NCBI RefSeq assembly: GCF_000340215.1
Contig: NW_006921539.1
Location: forward strand, 2,304,507-2,368,506
Direction: 5' to 3'
Length of the DNA: 64,000 bases
Source of the DNA: Pseudocercospora fijiensis CIRAD86
Taxonomy: Eukaryota; Ascomycota; Dothideomycetes; Mycosphaerellales; Mycosphaerellaceae
The first letter of the stretch is position 1. The number at the start of each line of letters is the position of its first letter. Of the stretch, positions 1 through 10,389 are shown piece by piece. Made by a program: the position numbers and the translations under genes. The notes under the pieces were generated by a model. It worked only from the letters and a program-made list of their open reading frames with translations, did no database searches and had not been told where the DNA came from.

Positions 1-249
1 TACCTAACTACTAGATTTTTTTTCCTAGCTACCCTAGCTAGCCTAACTACTAGAATTTCTTTCCTAGCTACCTTAACTACCTGAATTTTGCCTTCTATAC
101 GGCGGCTCTCTCCTATTAACGGAACCGAGCTACTATACCTAACGAATCTAAGCTCGTTTTTAGTCTTAATCTATCCTCTTTCGGTATAAGATACTCGACA
201 AGCAAATGCTTAGGCCGAGTCTAACTACGAAACCTAAGACTAACTAACA

Positions 250-1480
250 GCTCTATTAACTAATCCTAATCCTCGAACTCCTTCCGCTTCTTAGTAAAGA
301 CCTTAAAGAGCGCTCGAGCTTCTTCGGGTACCTGCGGAGTAGTCGAGATAAAGCCGTATCGCTAAAATAGGTAATCCTTCGGAGGCTTATATAGAGATTT
401 AGAGAATTCCAACGCTAACCTATCCTATTAGTAGCTTAGATTCCGGATATAAGCCCTCTCTGCCTTAGTAAAGATTTTATATAGCAGTAGCACTCTGCCT
501 TCGAGAAACGCTTTCTATTTAACTGTTAGTATCTGCCGGCTACGAACGCCGGCTATATATGCCGAGTATAGAATAATTACCTATACCCCTTCCTCCTATA
601 GTAACACTTCTGCCGTCCCTAGATACCTAGCCCCGATCGCATTAATCGTAAGCTACTTTGCCTTTATAGACGCAAAGGCTTCGCTCTAATACTAATAAAG
701 AAACTTCTACTCTATATCGAGGATATAAAGACAACTAGTCTCGATTCCAATCCTTGCTAGCTTTTCGTAGTAGCTTTAACTATGATTTTCTAAATTGATA
801 GGACTTATGCCTTAGCCCTTTACTAGTATCTCGTCTCTTTAACTATACTCGATCTACTCCTAGCGCTTATCGTCTATAGCGTTAGGCCCTAAGACTATAC
901 CTGTTACTAAATCGACGTATAGTATCTCCTCGCTTTTTTCAGTTCCTTTATTCGTAGCATTAAGCTCTATCGCGGTATCCTAAACTCTAGTATTGTTGTT
1001 CTCGGCTATCTGAATATCTCCGTTACTATCGGTCGTATCGATAGAGGTAGCGGCTATAGGTCTAAATACTATTAGTTAACGTATTAAAGAAAAATATGCC
1101 GGCTATAGCTACCGGCTACGGCTACCGGCTATAGCTACTAGCTACGGCCGCTAGCTAGATTGACTTACGCTACTAGAACTTTACGCTCGAAAACTAGCCG
1201 CAATTCTTTCCTCCTCTTAGCCTTCTCTTAGGTTGTCTTCTTATTCTAACCTTTACTTTTTTCTATAGGCGCTAGCTATCGATAGAATGCCTCATTCCGC
1301 GCCTTTCTTCTCTTATCCTTAGCTCTTTTATCCTTATCTATCTTATCCTTTCTCTCGCGGTCTCGTACGGAATTCTTCTTCGTAGAGTACTCCTCTTTAG
1401 TCTTACGCTTTTTAGTTAGACGCTTAGGCAAAACAAACTCGCGGTCTTTAGTTCTATCTTCTATTTAGCGCGCGGCGCGC
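250..1480 (-). pseudogene. RIP-degraded coding relic, family not recognised
   Basis: On the minus strand one frame reads through about 250 codons between roughly 1065 and 250. It is interrupted almost only by TAG codons, as expected when CAG (Gln) or TGG (Trp) is mutated by RIP. Stretches such as DLVTGIVLGPNAIDDK and RYGFISTTPQVPEEARALF look like genuine protein. Further upstream (about 1480-1250) a very Lys/Arg-rich stretch in minus-strand sense may be part of the same relic or a neighbour. I do not recognise a domain. The coding interpretation is an inference from frame persistence. The first 120 bases of the window contain loose repeats of CCTAGCTACC/CTAACTACTAG. Confidence 0.35.
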
Positions 1481-1636
1481 TTCTCTCTTGCTATTATAAG
1501 GGAAAGGGGCGGGGGCGTAGCGTATAGTAGTTGTTGTCGGTATAGGTATAAAGGAAGAAGTTGAAAGTATAAGAATATCGCGAAGCCCTAATTGTTGCCG
1601 CCTACGTAACGTTATATAGGTAAGCTTTCGCAACTA

Positions 1637-1949
1637 CGGTAACTACGCCCCGGTAATAGCAACTACGCCCTAGTAACGGCAACTACGCCCTAGCAACGGC
1701 AACCACGCCCTAGCAACGGTAATAAAGCGTAGTAAATACAACCTAGTAACTATTATAGCCGGCAATCGTAGCCGGCAGTCGAATAAGAGTGTCCTTATAG
1801 CAAAACTACGCCCTAGCAACGGCAACTACGCCCTAGCAACGGCAACTACGCCCTAGCAACGGCAAAAGAGCGTAGTAAATGTAACAGAGTTACTATTATA
1901 GCCGGCAATCGTAGCCGGCAGTCGAATAAGAGTGTCCTTATAGTAAAAC
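1637..1949. repeat. Compound satellite: 20-bp units nested in two ~143-bp units
   Basis: A 20-bp unit (CAACTACGCCCTAGCAACGG and variants) repeats about four times from 1637 and about three times from 1803. Each run is followed by the same unique tail, which contains GCCGGCAATCGTAGCCGGCA. The tail recurs at 1758 and 1901, an offset of 143 bp. The result is a two-level tandem array. It still contains CA dinucleotides in places where the surroundings are RIP-converted, so it may be younger than, or less mutated than, its neighbours. Confidence 0.8.
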
Positions 1950-2289
1950 CAATACAGTCTCTAGTTCAAACTAGGAATCTATATAGTTCGAAAAAACCAA
2001 ACCGGAACTAGGGAGCTAGTTCGCCGCTAAGAAACCAAACTATATACGTTTGGTAGTTCGGAAACCGAACTACTGCGGGGTCTAAGAACCTATACTAAGC
2101 GGCGTAGACGATAAGGGTTTAGTAGTCGTAGAAGGGGATAATAAGGTCGAGGATATAGGGGTAGATAGTAGGGCAGGCGGATTGTGTTATCTAAAGGACA
2201 GAGAGATTAACGAGGGTCGATACGAGCTACTAACTAGCACCTCTTACCGGCGGCAGGTTAATTTGCCTATAGACCTCTGTAGTAATAAC

Positions 2290-4375
2290 TTATCGTTAAT
2301 AGACAACGTCTACTATCGCTTCTTCTTACTCTTCTAGACTAATAAGGTTATAGACCGCCTCGTTAAGTATACTAACGAGTATACTAGTAATAAACCGGAC
2401 TTTAAGAAGGGCGATAAGATCTTCGTTTCTAGCTATTAGTAGAAGCCGGTAGACAAGCTAACAATGCGGATCTTCGTAGGTGTTATTATCTATATGTCCG
2501 CTATTTAAATAGCCGACAAGTCCGACTACTAGCGTAACGATAGATACTAGCTATTATATCCTATTGCCGGTTATGTAAGCGAGTAGCGGTTTAAACAGAT
2601 TAAGGCTGCTTTATAGTGCCGGAATAACGCGCTCTCGTTAAGTAGAAGAGGCTTACCTGCCTAGACCTAGATACTGCCGCTTGCTAATATATTACGTAGC
2701 AAATTCCGCGAGGTAGTCGTACCTAGTACTAACGTATCTATCGACGAGAGTATAATCCGGTTTATAGGTAAATCTAGGCATATAATTATAATAAGAGGCA
2801 AGCTAACGCCTATCGGATATTATATACTATATCTATATAAGGATAGGTACCTATATTCCTTCTTGTTCTCGAGCCCTCGGAAAGTATATAAATAGGAGGC
2901 TAAAGATCCGGATTCTATCGCTTCGACGGTCGCTTAGTACCCGATAGTAACTCTAGAGGTTCTTATAGACGCTAAGAAGAAGGAGTAGTAGAAGGAGAGT
3001 AATAAGAAGCGTCGTAAGTATAAGAACCGTAGTCCTAGTAGTATTAGTTGCGGATTAAATATAGGACTATGTTTAGTATAGCAAGTAAGAAAGGAAAGTT
3101 ATACTACTACGGCCCGTGCCGACCGCGCTACCGAGACACCCGAAAGCCTAATCGTGTCGCCTGCCGTCTCGCTTAGCTCTAAGCTAAGCTCGCTTAGGTA
3201 GGCTATTCTTCGACTAATCCTATAACTTCCTTTCCTATAACGCTTCTTCTATATTTATATAGACAATCTATTTAATAACGTACTATTATTTGCAGTCTTA
3301 AGGCATCTAGGCATCGCCGCGACTAGTACTATACAATCTAGCTTACTTTCTTAGCTATAGCGAGGTAAAACCTTCGAAAAGCTAGGAATACTAAAACGAG
3401 ATAGTACGAGGAAGAATTCGACCTTCCTAGCCCTTAATCGGAAGAGTACGCGTTTTCCCTATAATATACTGCTTTATAAGGCAATTTATAGTATAGCGGC
3501 GGTAATCTAGTAGGACAGAAACCTTGTATAGTTTCTTACGATAGGGTACCGTCTATTCGAGCGGTTACGGCGGCTTCGAGGCTACCCTCGAGCTAGTAAT
3601 AACGCCTATATCGATAAGCACGTACGGCCTTACTAGAAAACTAATAGTAAGGAAGAGATAACTATTCTAGAGGTTGCGGCATTGTATAATAATTATATAG
3701 GTAGCGTAGACATTTACGACTAGCTACGCTACTATTGCTCGATATAATATAAGTTAAGGAAGGGCTAGTATCTATTGTTCTACTTCCTACTCGACGCTAT
3801 AGTAGTTAACTCATTCGTCCTTCTACGAGGTAATAAATAGTAGACTAAAGAGCAGCGATTCACTTAGTAACGCGACTTCCGTATATTATTAGTATAGCAA
3901 ATAGTCCGCCTCGGACAATAAGAGCTTAATGCGGCAGAGGCAATAGAGGCCGCTTCGAGGGCTCTACGTACACTAACTCTACTACTACCTCGAAGCTCCG
4001 GTTAGTTTATCGTAGGTTACTTATATAATAGCGGAGCACTAAGATCTCGGCGCTATTAGATTAAGAAGGGCGATAGCCTGCCTATAGCCGAGGACTTTCG
4101 TCGCCTCGCTCGTAGTAGTAACGCTGTCTACGACTAGAAGCCTGTTTTGCAACGCTAACGTTACTTCCTATATAAGTATATAAGGACCGCCTAGGGGTTT
4201 AAACACTAGCTACTTAACAAGACAACCGAGCACTAGACAGTCTATTATTGCACCTATTGTAGTCTTATTGCCTTATATAAGGCATGTAACCTAATATAGT
4301 ATAACTAGCCTAATCTATATGCCTTCTTCGAGAGCCTAAAGCCGGAGGGCTCTTTAACCTCCGCTAGCGATTAAC
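2290..4375 (+). mobile_element. piggyBac-type transposase relic, RIP-inactivated
   Basis: With TAG codons read as former Gln/Trp, the plus strand gives a long piggyBac (DDE_Tnp_1_7) protein. A first catalytic-aspartate block, SIDESIIRFIGKS, lies near 2740 and is followed by IIRGKLTPIGYYI. A second block near 3262 reads DNL(F)NNV..LFAVLRHLGIAA, matching the family's D-N-x-F-T-S/N region. A third near 3700-3735 reads YNNYIGSVDIYDQLRYY, matching the family's MGGVDxxDQ motif, and runs into LLDAIVVNSFVLLR. The C-terminal region (about 4230-4330) retains a Cys-rich stretch (CTYC, then a further Cys). Stops and some frame changes make it non-functional. I could not define the terminal inverted repeats; imperfect inverted repeats rich in AACCGAAC/GTTCGG lie at 1960-2085. 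Confidence 0.7.
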
Positions 4376-5120
4376 AATAGTCGCTATTGCTAATAAGTTA
4401 GCTTTATAGCCGGCATTCAAAGCACACTGCATCTTTACAAGCGAGGCAATCGTCTTATATAGGTATTTAACCTTTAACTAGAGTGCCTTAAACTCCGCCC
4501 TCTTAACAACTATTACCTTACTTCGAGAGCCTTCTTCGGCGGAGCTAGCAACTACTATAGGCGACTCCGCAACCTCCTTCTTAACCTCCTTCTTAACCTC
4601 CTTCTATAGGAGGTTCATATCTACCCTTAAGTCCCTTACTGCCTCTACGAGCCGGTTAACCTTAGCTGCAAGTAGACTAATATTAAACTACTTCTTAAGT
4701 AGACTCGGCGGTTTAATTAGTACTAGAAGTGTATCTTTACTAAGCTTATAGCGACTTAGTCGACGGCGTATACGAGACAGCCGAGACTCGGTTATTAGTA
4801 GCTAATTAGTTGTTAGAAGGTCTTAATCTACGGTTTATTGTCTATATACCTATCTCGGTAGCGTACTTAGCGCCTCTATTGCCTTCTTCTATACCTTTAC
4901 TTACGAAGGTTTGCTATAAAACCTTTACTAGGGGACGACTCGTAAAGGTGTCGGCTTCTTAACCTTTAGCTCTACTACGGCTAAATCTGAGACCTAATCG
5001 GACAGCCTCGCAGTTCGAGGGGCGATGTAGGTTTGTATAGGGCTATACTACATTTAGCATTAGAAGTGGAACCCGATAAGGGCAGAGCTAGGGTAGGTAT
5101 TCGACAGACTTAACTACGGA
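4376..5120. other. Unresolved RIP-degraded sequence
   Basis: This stretch between the piggyBac relic and the Gypsy pol relic shows the same TA-rich, CA/TG-poor bias. It has no frame I can match to a family on either strand. The Gypsy similarity starts abruptly near 5121, so the element is probably 5'-truncated here or its gag is decayed beyond recognition. Confidence 0.4.
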
Positions 5121-7940
5121 CTTCGTTAAGGGGATAATATTCTAGTCCTATATTCATCGGGCCCTATTAGGCCTATTAGACTACCTCTATGTAGTTTACC
5201 TAGATAACATCCTAGTTTATATATACTTACCTAACATTGCGGAATACTAGGCTATAGTCCGTAAGGTGCTCGATCGCCTAAGAACCTATAGCTTATATTA
5301 TAAGCCTTCTAAATATACCTTTGCTGCTAAAGAGGTAGCCTTCCTTAGCTTCCTTGTATTAACTAAGGGTATTAAGGCTAACCCTAACCGTATCTAGACT
5401 ATTACTAAATAGCCTATTCCTACGTTAATTAAGGAGCTATAGTCGTTCCTAGGTTTTGCTAACTTTTACCGTCGCTTTATTAAGGGCTATTCGAGGCATA
5501 TAATGCTACTAACTAAACTTACTAAGACTAAGGCTAACCCTTATAAGGAGTTTAAATAGACTAACAGAACGCAAGCCGCTTTTAACGGTTTAAAGCAACG
5601 CTTTACTAAAGTCCCCTTATTATACTATTTCGTACTAAGTAAACAGATCCGTATTAAAACTAACGCTTTACAGTTCGCTATATTAGCTATTATGTTACAG
5701 CAATTAGATAATAACAATTACTAGTACCTAATTGCCTTCTTTTTACGAAAGATAATCGATATAGAGCGTCGTTACGAGACCTATAAGCAAGAGCTCTTAG
5801 TAATCGTAGAAGCCTTTAAGTATTAGCGCTACTATCTCGATAGTACTTAGCATACTATTTAGGTCTATACAGACTATAACAACCTTCGTAGAATTACGAA
5901 GGTTACTAGGGTTATAGGTCGATAGGCTAGATAGGCCGTCTACCTCGCTAGGTTCGATTTCAATATATTATATCGGCTAGGCGTAAGCAACCCTACTAAT
6001 AGCCTATCGAGGCGACCTAATTACGATAGCGAGACTTAGTACATTAATTTATTGTTTCTAACCCTATAGCATAAGATTGCTATAGCCCGTATTATTAATA
6101 AGCAAGCGTAGGATAAGCGGACTTCTAGACCCCGCGGCGGTAACAAATACTATAGCGGAGTTGTCGTTCTTTAGATCTTCTAGTATATGTTAGAAAGGAC
6201 GTAGATCGCTCGAGCTATAATAACTCGATTAAAGACATTACTATCTATAGTAATAGCCTATATAGCGATAGTACTACAGAAGAGGTTATAGTAGTTCTAG
6301 CTACTAGTGCTATTAGATATATATAATGCGTATCTCGTTCGATAGCAAGGGTGCTATTAAATAACCTTACAAATAGGGATAGTTAATCGTTTATAGATAA
6401 GCTATTACGAGCTTAGTAGAGGGACGCCTTTGCTATTAAACGTATTAATAGGCTTATAAGTAGGCGAACGACTCGATCTAGTAAGAGTAATAATTAGTCG
6501 ATCGACGACAAAGGTTACTTAAAGTTTAAGGGCAGATACTATATCCCCGCTAAACAATCGATTAGATAAGAGCTTTTAAAGCGACACTATAATAGTAAGC
6601 TCGCTAGTTACTATAGTATAGAGAGGTCGCACGAGCTACTATCGCGTATATACTACTAGCTAAATAGTAAGCAGTATATAAAAGAATATATATAGACCTA
6701 TATAGTATACTAGCGTATTAAGGCACTAAAGCACTTACTATTTAGCGAGTTCTCTTCACTTCCTGTTCCTAGGAAGCTATTCGTAGAGCTTATAATAGAT
6801 TTTATTATAGGCCTTCCTCCTACTAAGCGTAGGGGTAGCAAGTATATATATAATGCTATCCTTATTATAGTAGATCGATTTACTAAAGGCGCTCGATATA
6901 TCCCGGCGCGGAAGGATTAGACTACTATTAATATAGTAGAAGCGCTATAGAATAATATCTTCTATACCTATTAGGGAACCCCTAAGGGGATAGTGTCTAA
7001 TCGTAGATCGATATTAATATCGCACTATTAGAGCAAAATATACCTATAGCTAAGACTAAAGCATCGGCTATTAACAGCCTTCTATCTATAGACTAACGGT
7101 TAAACAGAGAGGCAGAATGCTACCCTATAGTAGTACCTACGCAGCTATATTAATAAGAACCCTAAAGACTAGGTCAACCTCCTATAGCCTATAGAATTCG
7201 TATATAACAGTAGTATACACTTATTAAGAAAGGTTTTACCCTATATAGCTATAATAGGCTAAAACGCTGCCTTACTATAAGACCTATTTACCTCGCTCGA
7301 GGCCGAGCGTAAGGAAAGGGAAGCGCGTTAAGTACTAGAGACACTAGCGGTAATAGAACGTATCTAGAAGATACGGGAAATCTATACTAAGATAGCTAAG
7401 AAGCTAATAAAGGCTTAAGAGTACTAAAAGACCTACTACGATAAGCGCTATACACTAATAACCTTTAAACAAGGCGATATAGTTATACTTAGTACGAAGA
7501 ACCTCCGTATCCGCAAATACCTATTACCTAATAGCAAAACAAGGCCTAAGCTCGCACTAAGATACATTAGCCTATTCCGTATTCGAGAGGCTAAGGGCAT
7601 ATAGGCTTACTAGTTGTAGCTTCCTCCTTATTATACTATCTATAATACCTTCTACGTATCCCTCCTAAAACTATATTACTAGCGCGAAGGCGATAAAGCG
7701 CCTACTAAGTTAGAAGAAGTCTTAGCTAATAGTAAAGAGCTATAGTCGGTCGAACGAATATTAAAGCATCGGACTAGATAAGGTAAGAAGGAGTACCTAC
7801 TAAGATAGTAAGGCTATTCGCCTAAATAGGACTTATAGGAAGCTAAAGGCTCCTTTAAGGATATAACTAAGTTATTAGATAAGTATTAGACTAGTATAAA
7901 GAACAAGAAGAAGGCTAAGGGCCTATAATATTGCCTAGGA
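5121..7940 (+). mobile_element. Ty3/Gypsy chromovirus pol relic (RT, RNase H, integrase, chromodomain)
   Basis: Reading TAG as former Gln/Trp gives a continuous reverse transcriptase. The active-site strand at 5194-5220 reads VYLDNILVY, where chromoviruses have VYLDDILVY, so the second catalytic Asp has become Asn by a G-to-A change. LGFANFYRRFIKGYS (about 5449) and RRYETYKQELLVIVEAFKY (about 5770) mark the RT connection and RNase H. The integrase core is seen near 7075-7130 (AFYxQTNGxTERQNATL). A chromodomain follows at about 7749-7890 (VERILKHRTR.GKKEYLLR..GYSP), which places it with chromoviruses. RT and integrase lie in different frames, so at least one indel is present. The 5' part including gag is missing or unrecognisable. 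The coding end is followed by the CCCCGGGG palindrome at 7942, a likely purine-tract/LTR junction. Confidence 0.85.
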
Positions 7941-7941
7941 T

Positions 7942-7967
7942 TAATACTACCCCCGGGGTACTATTAG
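7942..7967. repeat. CCCCGGGG-centred palindrome, copy 1
   Basis: The 26-bp near-palindrome TAATACTACCCCC/GGGGTACTATTAG lies directly after the chromodomain frame of the Gypsy relic. The same palindrome occurs six more times in the window, at 10363, 18447, 21670, 25680, 26112 and 29351. Confidence 0.85.
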
Positions 7968-8221
7968 CTAACTAATTAGAAGCTAGCAATTGTTAGCAAA
8001 TAACAACGAGACTATACTACTATAGTAAACGCGCACCGAGCGTTAATAAGCGCGCTATACCGCGTTAACTAATTACCTGCTCTTTTAAGGGCTCTATCCC
8101 TTTACTAATATGCCCTATAAGGCCCTCCTTTTAGTATTTAGGTCCCCCTCTTGTTCCTTTATTCTATCGAGGCCTCGAGGCCTAGGCGATCGGCGGGGAC
8201 AGTACGCGCGTGCGAGTATAG

Positions 8222-8241
8222 TAATAATAATAATAATAATA
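8222..8241. repeat. (TAA)n microsatellite
   Basis: An uninterrupted run of TAA/ATA triplets lies in otherwise unassigned RIP-type sequence. The surrounding 8000-8620 bases show no convincing coding frame. A short open frame here is a by-product of locally GC-richer DNA. Confidence 0.8.
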
Positions 8242-8629
8242 GCGCCGTAGTACGAGCTAGCGATATGCTAAGAGACGGCGCGGCTATATTAGTAACGGTA
8301 TTACGGAGTGTATTGCTAGTTAAAGAAGGAAATTAGGAGTAAGGTAAAGTTACCGCTAAGACGGCTAGCGCCGCTATTATTAATATTACTTGCTATTATT
8401 ACTACGCCTATAGATACAACCTTACCTATACTACGAGCCTAAAGTACTGTATTAACTAAGCTAAAAAGGATTGAACTATTCGAGGGGCTCGAGGCTTAGA
8501 AGCGATTAATAGACTAACTAAGGGCAAAAATATAGAGCTAAGCTAGCCGGGGTCGATCTTGCGGATAATAGGTTACTCCTCGATCTTTCTAACCCTTTAA
8601 GCGAGGCGAACCTTAACTATTACACTTAT

Positions 8630-10060
8630 AATAGCCTTTACCTATAGAAACTAGACGAACTATGTTTTTGAAAAGATAAGATTAATTAATACTTAAAGGC
8701 TGCTAAACCTAACTAATTAGGGCTAGCGAAACTACGAATAATAATAGCCCTCGTAATAATAAGAACAACCCTCGGAAGCGGACATTTCTAGGTCTTTTAA
8801 GAGTAGACGCAAAGAACTCGGTACGATATTACTTAGAACGGAGGCAGTGCTATAATACCTCGTAAGCCTACCTATTATAGTAGGGAAGACGCGCTCGTAT
8901 TATAATTAGTCGATAGCCCTTAATTCTTATATATATATCGCTTTACTTTATTATATACAAGGATAGCGCAGTTAGAGTTAGACATTGTGTTAGAAGGTAA
9001 GGTTTAATATAGTTATATAATTAGGTAGTTAAGTATTTAATTTAGCGCGGGCTAAGCAGCTTATTAGACTTGCTAAGTTAGTAGTAATAGAGGTCGAGAT
9101 TAGAATATAGACAGGCTACGAGGGCGCGGCCTTTAGAAGGGAAGCGTATATTAAGGCTAAAGAGGCTATACGTAATTAGTATGTAACTAGACCGAGTAAA
9201 GCTAGGGTCTTAGTACCTTAGGTAGGGCTTGGCGCTTAGCGTTAGGCTAACTAGCCTGCCTTCCTCCTTCTCCTCCTAGATCCTTATCGAATACTACTTG
9301 TACCTACTACTACCCTATCTACCTGCTAATATAACCCCTTCTTATAACTACGCTTATAATAGCTATTACCTATAGAAACTAGACGAACTGTGTTTTAGAA
9401 GAATTAACAATTAAATGCTACTAAACCTAACTAATTAGAGCTAGCGAAACTACGAATAGTAAATAGCCCTCGTAAATAATAGTAATTAGCCCTCGAAACG
9501 AATATTACTAGGTCTTTTAGAGTAGACGCAAAGAACTCGGATAACATTACTTAGAACGGAGGCAGTGCTATAATACCTCGTATGTCTACCTATTATAGTA
9601 GGAAAGACGCGCTCGTATTATAATTAGTTAATAGCCCTTAGTTCTTATAGATATATATTACTTTATTATATATAAGGATAGCGCAGTTAGAGTATTATAT
9701 TACTATTAGAAGGTAAGGTTTGATATAGTTATATAATTAGGTAGTTAATTATTCAATTCGGCGCGGGCTAAGTAGCTTATTAGATCTACTAAGTTAGTAG
9801 TAATAGAGGTCGAGATTAGAATATAGAAAGGCTACGAGGGCGCGGCCTTTAGAAAGGAAGCGTATATTAGGGCTAAAGAGGCTATACGTAATTAGTATAT
9901 AACTAGGCCGAGTAAAGCTAGGGTCTTAATGCCTTAGGTAGGGCTTAGCGCTTAGTATTAGGCTAACTTGCCTACCCTCCTCCCTCTTCTCCTAGATCCT
10001 TATCGAATACTACTTATACCTACTACTACCCTATCTACCTGCTAATATAACCCCTATTAT
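8630..10060. repeat. Tandem duplication of a ~720-bp RIP-degraded unit
   Basis: Two head-to-tail units, about 8630-9345 and 9351-10055, share long blocks in the same order. Shared landmarks include CCTATAGAAACTAGACGAACT at 8641 and 9369, AGACGCGCTCGTATTATAAT at 8887 and 9605, and ACCTGCTAATATAACCCC at 9321 and 10037. The offset is 716-728 bp. Differences are small indels plus transitions. The unit contains possible degraded coding sequence but no recognised domain. The second unit ends close to the assembly gap, so the true copy number may be higher than two. Confidence 0.85.
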
Positions 10061-10094
10061 ATAGGTTAGATAACTAGGGAGTCCCTATTAATTA

Positions 10095-10194
10095 NNNNNN
10101 NNNNNNNNNNNNNNNNNNNNNNNNNNNNNNNNNNNNNNNNNNNNNNNNNNNNNNNNNNNNNNNNNNNNNNNNNNNNNNNNNNNNNNNNNNNNNN
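10095..10194. other. Assembly gap (100 N)
   Basis: There are exactly 100 undetermined bases, a conventional placeholder for a gap of unknown size. The gap lies between the tandem 720-bp repeat and a poly-C tract that begins a copy of the large LTR element. Both are plausible causes of assembly failure. Confidence 0.98.
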
Positions 10195-10323
10195 CCCCCG
10201 CCTAGCTAAGGAGATAATAATAGTTAGTAAGGGAGCTAGTCTCTAGGATCTAGGAGTAAATAGAGGTTACAGTTCCTTCCTCCGAGCGGCTTTTTATTAA
10301 AAAATAAAAATTACTAAATCGAG

Positions 10324-10354
10324 CTCCTAGTAGTATCTAGGCGACTACTAGGAG
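10324..10354. repeat. Leader hairpin, copy 1 (11-bp stem)
   Basis: CTCCTAGTAGT pairs exactly with ACTACTAGGAG across a 9-base loop, just upstream of the palindrome. The equivalent hairpin at 18408-18438 has different stem bases (CTCCTAGGGGT/ACCCCTAGGAG) but is also perfectly paired. The two copies therefore show compensatory change. Confidence 0.8.
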
Positions 10355-10362
10355 GCTAAAGC

Positions 10363-10389
10363 CTAATACTATCCCGGGGGTATTATTAG
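10363..10389. repeat. CCCCGGGG-centred palindrome, copy 2
   Basis: CTAATACTATCCC/GGGGGTATTATTAG, 27 bp. It lies upstream of the gag relic in the partial element and is the positional equivalent of the copy at 18447. Confidence 0.85.

Noticed and set aside
1637..1949. Possible CRISPR-like array
   Set aside because: The units are contiguous tandem repeats without unique spacers, and the host is a eukaryote.
8151..8336. 61-codon frame containing a poly-Asn run
   Set aside because: It is generated by the TAA/ATA microsatellite in RIP-type sequence; no homology or start context.
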